Below are positions 17,942-26,819 of a stretch of 64,000 bases of DNA, piece by piece. The notes under the pieces are model-generated. The model did no database searches. It had not been told where the DNA came from and saw only the letters and a list, made by a program, of their open reading frames with translations. Made by a program: the position numbers and the translations under genes. Where the stretch lies: contig NZ_CP149787.1 in assembly GCF_037914945.1 (NCBI RefSeq), positions 1,798,001 through 1,862,000 of the forward strand. The letters are read 5' to 3'. Numbering within the stretch: the stretch's first letter is position 1; each line of letters starts with the position of its first letter. This DNA comes from Haloterrigena sp. KLK7 (GTDB lineage Archaea; Halobacteriota; Halobacteria; Halobacteriales; Natrialbaceae).

Positions 17942-18610
17942 ATGCGAATCGCACTACTCGGCGGAACCGGCGATATCGGGCAGGGGCTGGCCCTGCGCTT
18001 TGCACGCGATACGGACCACGAAGTACTCATCGGCTCGCGAGACCCCGAGAAGGCCCGCGACGCGGTCGAGACCTACGAGGGGAATCTCGAGTCCCGCGGC
18101 GCCGACGCGGACGTCAAGGGCTTCGCGAACGAGATGGCGGCCGACCGAGCCGACGTCGTCATCCTCAGCGTGCCGCCGTACTACGCCGGCGACACCGTCG
18201 ACGCGGTCGCGGACAGCCTCGATTCGGACACGATCCTGGTCACCCCCGCGGTCGGCATGCAGGGCGACGAGGACGGCCTCCACTATCACCCGCCGGGAAC
18301 CGGCAGCGTCACCGAACTGGTCGCCGACCGCGCGCCCGACGAGGTACCAGTGGTCGGCGCCTTCCACAACCTCGCGGCCGACGCGCTCTCGGACCTCGAC
18401 AACGACCTCGATCTGGACACGCTCCTCGTCGCGGACGACGACGACGCCAAGGAGACCGTCCGCAACCTCGCCAACGAGATCGAGGGCCTGCGCGCGCTCG
18501 ACGTCGGCCCCCTCGCGAACGCCGCGGAAGTCGAGAGCGTCACGCCGCTGGTCATCAACATCGCGAAGTACAACGACGACCTGCACGACGTCGGCGTTAA
18601 ATTCCACTAA
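17942..18610 (+). CDS. npdG: F420H2:NADP+ oxidoreductase
   Basis: 222 residues from ATG 17942. It transfers hydride between reduced F420 and NADP. The N-terminal Rossmann motif is LLGGTGDIGQG, followed by the NADP-selecting IGSRDPEKA. VTPAVGM, VVGAFHNLAA and the C-terminal AEVESVTPLVINIA are typical of the Fno/NpdG family. Size fits. It probably supplies F420H2, or NADPH, to oxidoreductases such as the LLM enzyme upstream. Confidence 0.92.
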   Translation: MRIALLGGTGDIGQGLALRFARDTDHEVLIGSRDPEKARDAVETYEGNLESRGADADVKGFANEMAADRADVVILSVPPYYAGDTVDAVADSLDSDTILVTPAVGMQGDEDGLHYHPPGTGSVTELVADRAPDEVPVVGAFHNLAADALSDLDNDLDLDTLLVADDDDAKETVRNLANEIEGLRALDVGPLANAAEVESVTPLVINIAKYNDDLHDVGVKFH

Positions 18611-18626
18611 CGAACTTTTACTCTGT

Positions 18627-18708
18627 GTGCGGTCGCGGAGCGACCGCACTCGGTAAAACTTCGATGAAAAGCACTCCTCCTTCCCCTTCAGCCGCGCACA
18701 GCGCGGCT
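18627..18708. repeat. Pair of strong GC hairpins downstream of npdG
   Basis: Hairpin 1 pairs GTGCGGTCGC (18627-18636) with GCGACCGCAC (18640-18649) around a 3-nt loop. Hairpin 2 pairs AGCCGCGC (18690-18697) with GCGCGGCT (18701-18708). Between them lies an AT-richer link. They follow the npdG stop by 17 bases and could terminate or stabilise its mRNA. The context CGAAAGCC-hairpin, read on the minus strand, resembles the hairpins at 31.6 kb, so a dispersed element is possible. Confidence 0.55.
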
Positions 18709-18803
18709 TTCGGGTCAGTCGTCGGCCCGCTCGCTCCCTCTGGTCGCTCGCGGTGACCGTTCCTACGCCACCGCTTTTGATCCTACGCGACCTACGGAGA
18801 ACC

Positions 18804-19766
18804 ATGCGAATCGTCACGACGCTCCCCTCGGCGACCGAAACCGTGGCCGCGCTCGGCCTCGAGCCGGTCGGCGTTTCCCACGAGTGCGACTACCCGCCCG
18901 CCGTCGAGTCGCTGCCGTCGGTCACCGACTCGAGGATCGACGCCGACGCCTCGAGTAGCGAGATCGACCAGCAGGTGCTCGAGACCGCCGACGACGGGGG
19001 CGTCTACGACGTCGACACGGACCTCCTCGAGTCCCTCGAGCCGGACCTGATCGTCACGCAGGGGATGTGCGACGTCTGCGCGGTCGACGAGGTCGTCATG
19101 GCGGACGCCGTCGAAGAAATTGATGCGGACCCCGAGATCCTGACCACGGACCCCCACAGCGTCGCGGACGTCCTCGAGGACCTCGAGCGAATCGGCCGCG
19201 CCACGGGACGCGAGGAACGCGCTCGAGCGGTCCGCGCCGACCTCGAGTCCCGGATCGATGCGATCCGAGGACGAACCGCCGAGGCCGACCTCGCGGGCGA
19301 CGACCGTCCCCGAGTAGCGATCTTCGACTGGACCGACCCCGTCATGGTCGCGGGCCACTGGACGACCGATCTGGTCGAGTGGGCCGGTGGCGAGTACGGG
19401 CTGGCCGACGCGGGGGACCGCTCGAGTCCGCGCGAGTGGTCGGAAATCCGCGAGTACGACCCCGAACTGATCGTCGTCGCGCCCTGCGGCTTCGGCCTCG
19501 AGCAGACCGCCGCGAACGCCGCGGACCTCACCGAGCGCGAGGGGTGGGACGATCTCACTGCCGTCCGCGAGGGCCGCGTCTGGGCGATGGACGGCCACCA
19601 CTACCTGAATCGGCCCGGCCCGCGGCTGGTGGACACTCTCGAGGCGCTGGCGCCGATCGTTCAGCCGGACTTATTCGACGAGGAAACACCGCCCGTCGCG
19701 CTCGAGAAGATCGCGGTGCCGTTCGAGCGGGTGACGGAGCGCCCCGATCTCGAGGCGGAGGCGTAG
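18804..19766 (+). CDS. btuF: Cobalamin-binding BtuF-like protein
   Basis: 320 residues from ATG 18804, with a class III periplasmic-binding-protein fold: LPSATETVAALGLEPVGVSH, DLIVTQGMC, and a C-terminal lobe with GHWTTDLVEWAGG. It resembles BtuF and related cobalamin-binding proteins of haloarchaea. No signal peptide or lipobox is present, unlike a true exported binding protein, and no btuC or btuD is adjacent. It may therefore act inside the cell. The stop is six bases from the next gene, so the two are probably co-transcribed. Confidence 0.82.
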   Translation: MRIVTTLPSATETVAALGLEPVGVSHECDYPPAVESLPSVTDSRIDADASSSEIDQQVLETADDGGVYDVDTDLLESLEPDLIVTQGMCDVCAVDEVVMADAVEEIDADPEILTTDPHSVADVLEDLERIGRATGREERARAVRADLESRIDAIRGRTAEADLAGDDRPRVAIFDWTDPVMVAGHWTTDLVEWAGGEYGLADAGDRSSPREWSEIREYDPELIVVAPCGFGLEQTAANAADLTEREGWDDLTAVREGRVWAMDGHHYLNRPGPRLVDTLEALAPIVQPDLFDEETPPVALEKIAVPFERVTERPDLEAEA

Positions 19767-19772
19767 CTACCG

Positions 19773-20216
19773 GTGACCGGTTCCGATCCCGAACTCGTCG
19801 TCCCGGCCGAGATTCGTGACGCGATCCTCGAGCGCGCTCGTGAGGGCGCTCCCGAGGAGAGCTGCGGGATCTTCGGCGGCGACTTCGAGCCCGAGGGACG
19901 GAGTCGGGTTCGCTCGCAGTACCCTGCCGAAAACGTCGCCGAGACGCCGCGAACGCGGTATCGAATCGATCCCGAGGAACAACTCGCGATCTTCGAACGC
20001 CTCGAGGACCGCGGCGAGGAGATCGTCGGCTTCTACCACTCCCATCCCCGCGGGCCGCCGCGACTGAGCGCGACTGATCGAGCGCAGGCGACGTGGCCCG
20101 ATCGGTCCTATCTGATCGTCTCGCTCGAGCCCCTCGAGATCGGGTCGTGGCGATGGCGTGAAGCGGAAGCGAGTGGCGAGAAACGGTTTACGCGCGAACG
20201 GATCGTACTCGAGTGA
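19773..20216 (+). CDS. JAMM/MPN+ metalloprotease, desampylase-like
   Basis: 147 residues from GTG 19773. The JAMM zinc site is complete: glutamate in PEES near residue 29, then H89-S-H91-x10-D102 in FYHSHPRGPPRLSATD. It matches HvJAMM1-type desampylases, which remove ubiquitin-like SAMP proteins from targets and free SAMP for sulfur transfer. Length is normal. It follows the btuF-like gene closely and converges on the sulfatase gene with repeat B between. Confidence 0.9.
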   Translation: MTGSDPELVVPAEIRDAILERAREGAPEESCGIFGGDFEPEGRSRVRSQYPAENVAETPRTRYRIDPEEQLAIFERLEDRGEEIVGFYHSHPRGPPRLSATDRAQATWPDRSYLIVSLEPLEIGSWRWREAEASGEKRFTRERIVLE

Positions 20217-20250
20217 ACGCCGTCGGTCGCGACGAGCGCCCTGCTATCGT

Positions 20251-20374
20251 GGCAACGGGGAATGCCACACCCTCCCCAGCCGATTCGTTCGCTCGCACGC
20301 TCGCTCACTCATCCCTCGCGCAGTTTCGTGCCGCGGTTCGTTATTCACTCACCGCGGCACAGCGCGCGCCACCG
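20251..20374. repeat. Dispersed repeat, copy B
   Basis: Second copy of the element at 16226-16351, same orientation. Its internal hairpin pairs GTGCCGCGGT (20328-20337) with ACCGCGGCAC (20351-20360), with loop TCGTTATTCACTC. Copy A has the related loop word TCGTTTTCACTC but an entirely different stem, so pairing is kept while sequence changes. It sits in the convergent gap between the desampylase and the sulfatase. Confidence 0.75.
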
Positions 20375-20395
20375 TACATATCTCGGCTGGAACGG

Positions 20396-21892
20396 TTACG
20401 ACGCGTCCTCGAGCACGTCCGGAACCCATCCCTGATTCGGGTCGTCGGTCTCGCGCATCCACTCGATCAGGCGCTCGCGCATCCCCTCGCGGGCGTCCGC
20501 ATACGCAGGGTGGTCGATCAGGTTCTGCAGTTCGGCGGGATCGGCCTCGAGATCGTACAACTCGTCGATATCGGGGCCGTTGTAGACGTACTTGTAGCGC
20601 TCGGTGCGGACCATCCGCTGGGTGTAGAGGCCGAACTCGTCGCCGTGGTACTGGGCGAAGGTGGAGTCGGGCCACTCGTCGGGAACGTCGCTCGAGTCGC
20701 CGCCGGCCTCGAGCAACGGAACCAGACTCCGCGCGTCGAACGATTCGGGGACGTCGACGCCGCCCAGCTCGAGGAACGTCGCCGCGAGATCGTGCAAATG
20801 CACTGGCGCTTCGCAGGTCGAACCGGGCTCGACGACGCCGGGCCAGCGCACTTGGAAGGGGATCCGGTAGGTGTCGTCGTACATCAGCGGGCCCTTGTTG
20901 AACTGGCGGTGGTTCCCCACGAAGTCGCCGTGGTCGGAGGCGTGGACGACGGCCGTCTCGTCGGCGAGACCGCGCTCCTCGAGCGCCTCGAGGATCCGCT
21001 CGAACTGGTCGTCGATCAGCGAGACGAACCCCCAGTACTTCGCGGTGGCCTCCGCCCAGTGGTCCCACTCGAGGCCGTCAGCGCCCCGATAGCGATGGAA
21101 GTTCTCGTGGACCTGCGGCTTCCCGTCGTAGGTCTCGGCGTAGCTCTCGGGCGGCTCGATCTCGTCGGGGTCGTACATCGAGGCGTAGGGCTCGGGGACG
21201 ACGTAGGGATGGTGAGGGCCGTAGAAGTCCGCGCGGTGGAAGAAGGGGTCGCCGCCGTTTCCGTCCCCTCCGCCGCTACCGCCGTCGGCGTGCGCTTCGA
21301 TGGCGTCGATCGTTCGCTCGGCGAGGAAGTATGCGCGAGTCTCCTCGACGTCTACGGGCGTCTTCGCTGCGACGAACGTTCCCTCGCTCGTATCCCGCGG
21401 GTCGTCGCCCGTGTAGAGTTCCTCCTCGAGGTCGACCTCGCCCAGCGGGACGCCTCGCTCCTCGCGGTACTCCCGGAACGCCTCGTCGATGTTATCGTGG
21501 TGTTTGTCGCTGCCGCCCAGATAGTCGAACCCGAAGTCCTCGGGCGTCTGGTCGCGGCCGACGTGCCACTTTCCGGTGTAGCTGCACCGGTAGCCCGAAT
21601 CGGCCAGCAGTTCCGAGAACGTCGGTAACTCCGGCGGCAGATTGGGCCGGATCGCGTCGGCTTCGTGGCTGTTGTTGAGCATCCCGTGACCGTGGGGAAA
21701 CAGCCCCGTCATCAGCGAGGCGCGGGCGCTCGTACAGATGCTGATCGGCGTGAACGCTCGCTCGAAGCGCACGCCCTCGCTCGAGAGTCGATCCATCGCC
21801 GGCGTCTCGACCGGCGGTCCGTCGGGCGCCGTACAGTCGTATCGCTCCTGGTCGGTGAGGACGAACAGAACGTTCGGGCGGCTATCGGCCAT
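20396..21892 (-). CDS. Sulfatase family hydrolase
   Basis: 498 residues, alkaline-phosphatase-like fold. The start PNVLFVLTDQERYD gives the first metal aspartates. The nucleophile box is ISICTSARASLMTG, where the cysteine would be converted to formylglycine. The third position of the C-x-P-x-R recognition motif is Ser rather than Pro. Further metal or sulfate-binding motifs are GKWHVG and HASDHGDFVGNH. No signal peptide is seen. It could also be a phosphodiesterase of the same superfamily. Substrate unknown. Confidence 0.9.
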   Translation of the reverse strand: MADSRPNVLFVLTDQERYDCTAPDGPPVETPAMDRLSSEGVRFERAFTPISICTSARASLMTGLFPHGHGMLNNSHEADAIRPNLPPELPTFSELLADSGYRCSYTGKWHVGRDQTPEDFGFDYLGGSDKHHDNIDEAFREYREERGVPLGEVDLEEELYTGDDPRDTSEGTFVAAKTPVDVEETRAYFLAERTIDAIEAHADGGSGGGDGNGGDPFFHRADFYGPHHPYVVPEPYASMYDPDEIEPPESYAETYDGKPQVHENFHRYRGADGLEWDHWAEATAKYWGFVSLIDDQFERILEALEERGLADETAVVHASDHGDFVGNHRQFNKGPLMYDDTYRIPFQVRWPGVVEPGSTCEAPVHLHDLAATFLELGGVDVPESFDARSLVPLLEAGGDSSDVPDEWPDSTFAQYHGDEFGLYTQRMVRTERYKYVYNGPDIDELYDLEADPAELQNLIDHPAYADAREGMRERLIEWMRETDDPNQGWVPDVLEDAS

Positions 21893-21994
21893 CGGGCGTC
21901 GTACACCGACGCCGTAGTTAATGGTCGGCCCTGCTACGGAGCGGACCGGCGGTCGAAAGAATACGACAGGCGTGAGCCGCGCTCCGCCACGCCA

Positions 21995-22528
21995 TCAGCC
22001 GAGGAGGTAGCGCAGCCGCGGTCGCCGGCGGACGAACTCGGCCTCCTCGAGGTAGGCGTCGACGCCGAGGATCCGGCCCGCGGCGAAGACCCCGATGAGC
22101 ACGAACATGAGGAGCCCGAGCAGGTCCCCGTTGACGTAGCCGTGCGCCCAATCGGCGTTGCCCAGGTAGAACAACGTCATCAGGACGCCGCCGAAGAGGG
22201 CGGCCAGGCGCACGAGCGCCCCGAGGACGAGCCCCAGTCCGATCAGGAACTCGCCGGCGGGGATCATGACGTTCGTGAACTCGAGCAGCCAGGGCGTCCC
22301 GACGACGAACTCGAACAGCGGCGCGATCGGCGTCTCGGCGTTCGCGAGGAAGCCGGCCGCGTCGAACGGCTCCCCGGCGACGAACGCGAACTTCGTCCAC
22401 CCGGCGTGGAGGAACCAGTAGCCGACGACGAGCCGGATCAACACCAGCGTGTATCCCGCGGCCCCGTCGGCGTACTCGAACTCCTGGCGTCTCCCCAGCC
22501 ACCGAACCGTCGCTTCGTTAGTTGCCAT
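21995..22528 (-). CDS. DoxX family membrane protein
   Basis: 177 residues with four membrane helices. The DoxX signature is visible: VRLVVGYWFLHAGWTKF-like start, then EFTNVMIPAGEFLIGLGLVLGALVRLAA. DoxX proteins are linked to quinone-dependent oxidation of sulfur compounds in some archaea and to oxidative stress in others. Nothing nearby fixes the role here. Confidence 0.88.
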   Translation of the reverse strand: MATNEATVRWLGRRQEFEYADGAAGYTLVLIRLVVGYWFLHAGWTKFAFVAGEPFDAAGFLANAETPIAPLFEFVVGTPWLLEFTNVMIPAGEFLIGLGLVLGALVRLAALFGGVLMTLFYLGNADWAHGYVNGDLLGLLMFVLIGVFAAGRILGVDAYLEEAEFVRRRPRLRYLLG

Positions 22529-22659
22529 TGGCGGTCACCTTACAGTCACTACTCGGTGCTATACGGGCTTAAGACGGTCTCAGATTCCCGGTCGAGTGGA
22601 ACGAACGCGAATCTCCCCTGCAATAGAGGTAGTTTAAGAGCGCGATCCGAAATCGCCGG

Positions 22660-23058
22660 TCACGAGCGGTCTTCGAACGGCGGACCTCCCTGCTCGCCGG
22701 CGTCATCACCGGCGTCGATATCGGTCGTCTCGACGAGCATCCAGACGCCGGAGACGTAGCCGAAGTACGCCAGCCCGAACGCGAGCATCGCCGCGCCGAC
22801 GTGAAACGCGTCGGTGATCCCCTGTCCGATCGCGAGCACGCTGAACGTCGTCACCCCGCTGAACGCGGTCCCCGCGGTACTGTTCGGCGGGCTCGCCAAC
22901 TGACGGACCTCCGGACGCAGAACGATCGCGATCCCGACGGCGTAGACCTGTCCGATCCCGGCCAGCAGGAGCACCGAACTGTCCGTCAGTCGAGCGAGCC
23001 CGGCGACGATCCCGCCGGCCGCGAGAAGCGCGAGCGCGTAACGGATCGAACGGCGCAT
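22660..23058 (-). CDS. Four-helix membrane protein, unknown
   Basis: 132 residues from ATG 23058 (MRRSIRYALALLAAGGIVAG); a longer in-frame start at 23130 would precede the membrane helix with an unlikely polar leader. Four hydrophobic segments cover most of the protein, and the C-terminus is acidic (DIDAGDDAGEQ). No domain is recognised. It lies 99 bases downstream of the hisS stop on the same strand, so read-through is possible. Confidence 0.75.
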   Translation of the reverse strand: MRRSIRYALALLAAGGIVAGLARLTDSSVLLLAGIGQVYAVGIAIVLRPEVRQLASPPNSTAGTAFSGVTTFSVLAIGQGITDAFHVGAAMLAFGLAYFGYVSGVWMLVETTDIDAGDDAGEQGGPPFEDRS

Positions 23059-23157
23059 TGACGTCACGTTCGCAGAACGTGTTGGTAAACGTACTGATAA
23101 CGACCCGAGACACCGGAATATCGAGACCACCGGTTCGCTCCCTTGAGCGCCGTCAGT

Positions 23158-24462
23158 TTACGCGAAGTCGTCGTACGTCGGCCGCTCCCTGTCGCCGGGG
23201 AACTCGTCGACCGGCGCCTGCGTCTGGTCGCCCGATTCCATGTCCTTGATCGTCACCTCGTCGTTCGCGAGGTCCTGCTCGCCGGCGACGACGACGGTCT
23301 CGGCGTTGATCGAGTCGGCGTAGTTCAACTGCGACCCGAAGGAGCGATCCGCGACGTCGGTCTCGACGACGTGGCCTCGTTCGCGGAGGTCGCGGACGAT
23401 CCGGGCGGCCTCGGATCGCGTGTCGCCGATCTGGAGGACGTAGTAGTCGGTCGTGAACTCCTCGTCCGGCCAGACGTCCGCCCGCTGGAGGAGCAGCGAC
23501 AGCGGCGCGAGTCCGGGCGCGACGCCAACGGCGGGCGTCGGCTGGCCGCCGAAGCTCTCGATCAGGTCGTCGTAGCGGCCGCCGCCGAAGACCGACCGGG
23601 AGACCTCGCCGGTCGAGTCGAAGCACTCGAAGACGACGCCGGTGTAGTAATCGAGTCCGCGGGCGGTCTCCAGCGAGAGCGTACAGTACTCGCGGGCGCC
23701 GAAGTCGGCCGCGGCCTCGAGCACGTTCTGGAGGTTCGTGACCGCTTCCTCGACGCGGTCCGTACCGGCGAATTCGACGAGTTCGTCGAGATCGTCCTCG
23801 CCGACCGCGAGCAGGTCGTCGAACTCGGCGGCCTGATCGTAGCTGAGGCCGGCCTCGACGAGCAGGTCGTGGTACTCGTTGTGGCCGATCTTCTCGGACT
23901 TGTCGACGGCGCGGATGGCCGCGTCCGTGTCCACGTCGGCGTCGAACGACTCGAAGAGCCCGCCGAGGATGTCGCGGTGGGAGACGCGGAACTCGAACTC
24001 CTCGCCCGTGAGGCCGAGGTCAGTCAGCGCGTCGGCGGCGAACGCGAGAATCTCGGCGTCGGCCTCGGGCTCCGAGGAGCCGAAGATGTCGACGTTGGTC
24101 TGGTAGAACTCGCGGAACCGGCCCTGCTGAACCTGCTCGTAGCGCCAGAACGGCCGCGTCGAGACCCACTTGATCGGCTTCGAGAGCTCCTGCTGTTTGG
24201 CGACGACCATCCGCGCGACGGTCGGCGTCAGCTCGGGCGTCAGCGCGACCTCGCGGCCGCCCTTGTCCTCGAACGCGTAGAGCTCCTCGACGATCTCCTC
24301 GCCGCTCTTGTCCACGTACATCTGGGTGCGCTCGAGCGCGGGGGTTCCGACCTCCCGGAAGCCGTACCGTCGCGCCGCGGCCTCCAGGCTGTCGATAACC
24401 TCTCGGCGCGCCCCCATCTCGGCGGGATAGAAATCGCGAAATCCCTTGAGGTGGTCGTACAT
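23158..24462 (-). CDS. hisS: Histidyl-tRNA synthetase
   Basis: 434 residues from ATG 24462; an in-frame ATG at 24492 adds ten residues but the family normally begins MYDHLKGFRDFYP. Class II motifs are present: motif 2 WRYEQVQQGRFREFYQ, the histidine-specific ARGLDYYTG, and motif 3 VGVAPGLAPL. The C-terminal anticodon-binding domain (about 335-430) includes DVADRSFGSQLNYAD. It charges tRNA-His. All key residues look intact. Confidence 0.97.
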   Translation of the reverse strand: MYDHLKGFRDFYPAEMGARREVIDSLEAAARRYGFREVGTPALERTQMYVDKSGEEIVEELYAFEDKGGREVALTPELTPTVARMVVAKQQELSKPIKWVSTRPFWRYEQVQQGRFREFYQTNVDIFGSSEPEADAEILAFAADALTDLGLTGEEFEFRVSHRDILGGLFESFDADVDTDAAIRAVDKSEKIGHNEYHDLLVEAGLSYDQAAEFDDLLAVGEDDLDELVEFAGTDRVEEAVTNLQNVLEAAADFGAREYCTLSLETARGLDYYTGVVFECFDSTGEVSRSVFGGGRYDDLIESFGGQPTPAVGVAPGLAPLSLLLQRADVWPDEEFTTDYYVLQIGDTRSEAARIVRDLRERGHVVETDVADRSFGSQLNYADSINAETVVVAGEQDLANDEVTIKDMESGDQTQAPVDEFPGDRERPTYDDFA

Positions 24463-24657
24463 GTCTCCCGATTCGTTCAGGCCGCGCTTCAAACTGTCCT
24501 TTGTCGCTCGGGCACCGATTCACTTCCCGTCAGCGGCCGTGCGTTCGGCGTTCTCGCCGTCGCCCGTTTGGTTCGGCTGATAGCGGCATTAGTTCGACTC
24601 GCTTCGCGCCGAGATTCACCAGTAACTTGATATCTCTCTCCGTGCTGAGATACGCCC

Positions 24658-25746
24658 GTGCAACGGCTCGACGAGGACGACTGGGTCGCCGACGTCGGCG
24701 AACAGCTTCCGGTCTCGCCGCTGTCGGTCCTCGGTCTCGTTCTCGCCGCCACCATCGGCGTTCGGATCGCCGGCGAGACCCTCTCGACGAAGACGCTCCT
24801 CGAGAGCGTCTTCCCGTTCGCGATCGCGACGGCGGTCGTCCTCGCCGATCGGTTCCTCGTCGCGCAGGACGTCTCGGTGCGGGACAGACTCACCGTCTTC
24901 GCGTACGGTCTCGGCGGCTTTCTCGCCGCGTTCATCGTCGCGGCGCTCCACCTCTATATCGCCTATCTCGACGGACTCGGCGCTCGGTCGCCGCTGTACC
25001 TGCTGTTGATGAGCGGGACGATGGGCGTCGGTGCCGGCACCGTCGCCGGAATCTACGACATCAAACAGCGGGCCGCGACCCGCGAGGCCCGCCGGCAGAG
25101 CGAGCGCTTAGAGGAGTTCGCGAGCGTCGTCAGCCACGACCTGCGGAATCCGCTCAGCGTCGCGCGCGGTCGCCTCGATGCGGCGTTCCGGACGGGTGAG
25201 GCGAAACACCTCAAAGAGGTCGACGCCGCCATGACGCGGATGGACGAGCTGATCGAGGAGTCGCTGTCGGTCGCCCGCAGCGGGACGCAGGTCGAGGAGA
25301 CCTACGAGGTGCCGCTTTCCGAACTCGCCGGCGACGCGTGGTCGTCGACGGCCACCGGCAATGCGAGTTACGAGGTCGTCGATCACCGAACGCTGCAGGT
25401 CGATCCCCTCCGGGCGAAACAGCTCTTCGAGAACCTCTTCCGGAACGCCGTCGAACACGGTTCGACGAGCCCTGCTTCGCAGGCTCAGCAGGATTCGCTC
25501 GAGCACGGCCGGGACGACGTCACCATCCGCGTCGGTCCCTGCTCGGGGGGATTTTTCGTCGAAGACGACGGCCCCGGGATTCCCGAGGGCGAACGCGAGC
25601 GGATTCTGGAGCAGGGGTACTCGACGTCCGAGGAGGGGTCCGGACTCGGGCTCGCGATCGTCCGGGCCATCGCGGACGCCCACGGCTGGTCCGTGACGGT
25701 CACCGAAAGTGAGACCGGCGGTGCGCGGTTCGAGTTCACTCGCTAG
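24658..25746 (+). CDS. Membrane sensor histidine kinase
   Basis: 362 residues from GTG 24658. Four membrane helices (about 20-135) are followed by the dimerisation/phosphoacceptor helix with H160 in VVSHDLRNPLS. The ATP-binding domain has N box LFRNAVEHG, G1 DDGPGIP and G2 GSGLGLAI. A short insertion after the N box (TSPASQAQQDSLEHG) is typical of haloarchaeal kinases. No extracellular sensor domain is evident, so the signal may be sensed within the membrane. No response regulator is adjacent. Confidence 0.92.
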   Translation: MQRLDEDDWVADVGEQLPVSPLSVLGLVLAATIGVRIAGETLSTKTLLESVFPFAIATAVVLADRFLVAQDVSVRDRLTVFAYGLGGFLAAFIVAALHLYIAYLDGLGARSPLYLLLMSGTMGVGAGTVAGIYDIKQRAATREARRQSERLEEFASVVSHDLRNPLSVARGRLDAAFRTGEAKHLKEVDAAMTRMDELIEESLSVARSGTQVEETYEVPLSELAGDAWSSTATGNASYEVVDHRTLQVDPLRAKQLFENLFRNAVEHGSTSPASQAQQDSLEHGRDDVTIRVGPCSGGFFVEDDGPGIPEGERERILEQGYSTSEEGSGLGLAIVRAIADAHGWSVTVTESETGGARFEFTR

Positions 25747-25758
25747 TGTCGTCGTCGT

Positions 25759-26145
25759 TCACGTGGGTTTGCCGTAGCCGGTGTACTTCAGTATCAGGTA
25801 GGGGGGAAGACCGGCGACGGCGAAACAGAGGGGGAAGACGAATTCGGACGAGACGTCGGTGAACGCGGAGAGTGAGAGCAGCAGCCCCGTCGCGACCAGT
25901 GCGAACGCGGCGAACAACGCGTTTTCGGCGGTGACCAACCCCTCTCGTCTGACGGCGATATACAGCGAAACGACTACGAGGACGGCCGTCCCGCCGAGAG
26001 CGGCGACGAGCAGCCGAAACCACCCCATTAGGAGACCGATCCAGAACCCGATCCCGACCGTCACGTACGCGGCTGCGAGCGCCGTCGTCGCCGTCCGTCC
26101 GCTGAAAAACTCGCCATCGTTCGTTTCGGATCGATTAACACACAT
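25759..26145 (-). CDS. Four-helix membrane protein, unknown
   Basis: 128 residues, ATG 26145. Four hydrophobic helices (about 20-40, 43-63, 74-94 and 100-120) with a basic tail KYTGYGKPT. It converges with the histidine-kinase gene, with 12 bases between stops. No recognisable domain; the gene looks real from its clean start and membrane-protein composition. Confidence 0.7.
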   Translation of the reverse strand: MCVNRSETNDGEFFSGRTATTALAAAYVTVGIGFWIGLLMGWFRLLVAALGGTAVLVVVSLYIAVRREGLVTAENALFAAFALVATGLLLSLSAFTDVSSEFVFPLCFAVAGLPPYLILKYTGYGKPT

Positions 26146-26222
26146 ATTTCTAGACTAGTCCGTCGTAGTAAATAGGTTGGTCCCGACGGGGTTCACGGGA
26201 ACCTGAATTTCCGCTCTCCCCG

Positions 26223-26819
26223 CTATTCCCGCCGAACGCCCGTCACGTACGTCTGCGTGTGATCGGGGAAGCAGTCGTCGACGGCCTCGCGGCCGCCCTC
26301 GTCGGCGATGATCGTCCGGAGTTCCGCCTCGTAGTCGGCCCGATCGATCTCCTCGCTCGGCCCGACGGTCACCTCGAGTCGCGCCTCGACCAGCCGATCG
26401 ACGGCGGTGCGGCCGAAGCCCGACAGCGGCGCGATGTAGTCGACGCCGTGGCGGTCCTCTAAGCTCTGTGCCTGGGCCCGAGAGATCGTCGGCACGCGGT
26501 CGTCGCGTCGCGTGCCGTCGGCGATGGCGTCGTACTCGCGCTCGGCCAGTCGCTCGAGGACCTGCTGGTGGAGCTGCTGGATGCCGTTCCGCGGGAAGCC
26601 GTCCTCGCGGATCTGCGCGGCGGCCTCGCGGGCGACGTCGGGGTCCAGCTGGAGCCGTTCGAAGTCGAAACCGGCGGCGTCGGCCGTCTCGCGGGCGTGT
26701 TTCCAGTCGTCGCTGATGCCGAAGTGGGCCGTCACCAGCGTGACGTCGTAGAACTCCTCGAGGAGAAGGGCCGCGAGCGTCGAGTCCTTGCCGCCGCTGT
26801 AGAGCAGTCCCAGCTCCAT
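26223..26819 (-). CDS. PP-loop ATPase (DUF7411 / asparagine-synthase-like)
   Basis: 198 residues. The N-terminal SGGKDS motif (residues 9-14, LLYSGGKDSTLAALLL) is the ATP pyrophosphatase loop of adenylating enzymes such as tRNA thiolation and lysidine synthases. ADGTRRDDRVPTISRAQAQSLED is the likely substrate-binding region. The start overlaps the PDCD5 stop (TGATG), so the two are translationally coupled. A role in tRNA or translation-linked modification is plausible but unproven. Confidence 0.85.
   Translation of the reverse strand: MELGLLYSGGKDSTLAALLLEEFYDVTLVTAHFGISDDWKHARETADAAGFDFERLQLDPDVAREAAAQIREDGFPRNGIQQLHQQVLERLAEREYDAIADGTRRDDRVPTISRAQAQSLEDRHGVDYIAPLSGFGRTAVDRLVEARLEVTVGPSEEIDRADYEAELRTIIADEGGREAVDDCFPDHTQTYVTGVRRE

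Noticed and set aside
16226-20374. Repeat pair as ends of a composite transposon
   Set aside because: The sequence between holds ordinary housekeeping genes, no transposase is present and no target duplication is visible.
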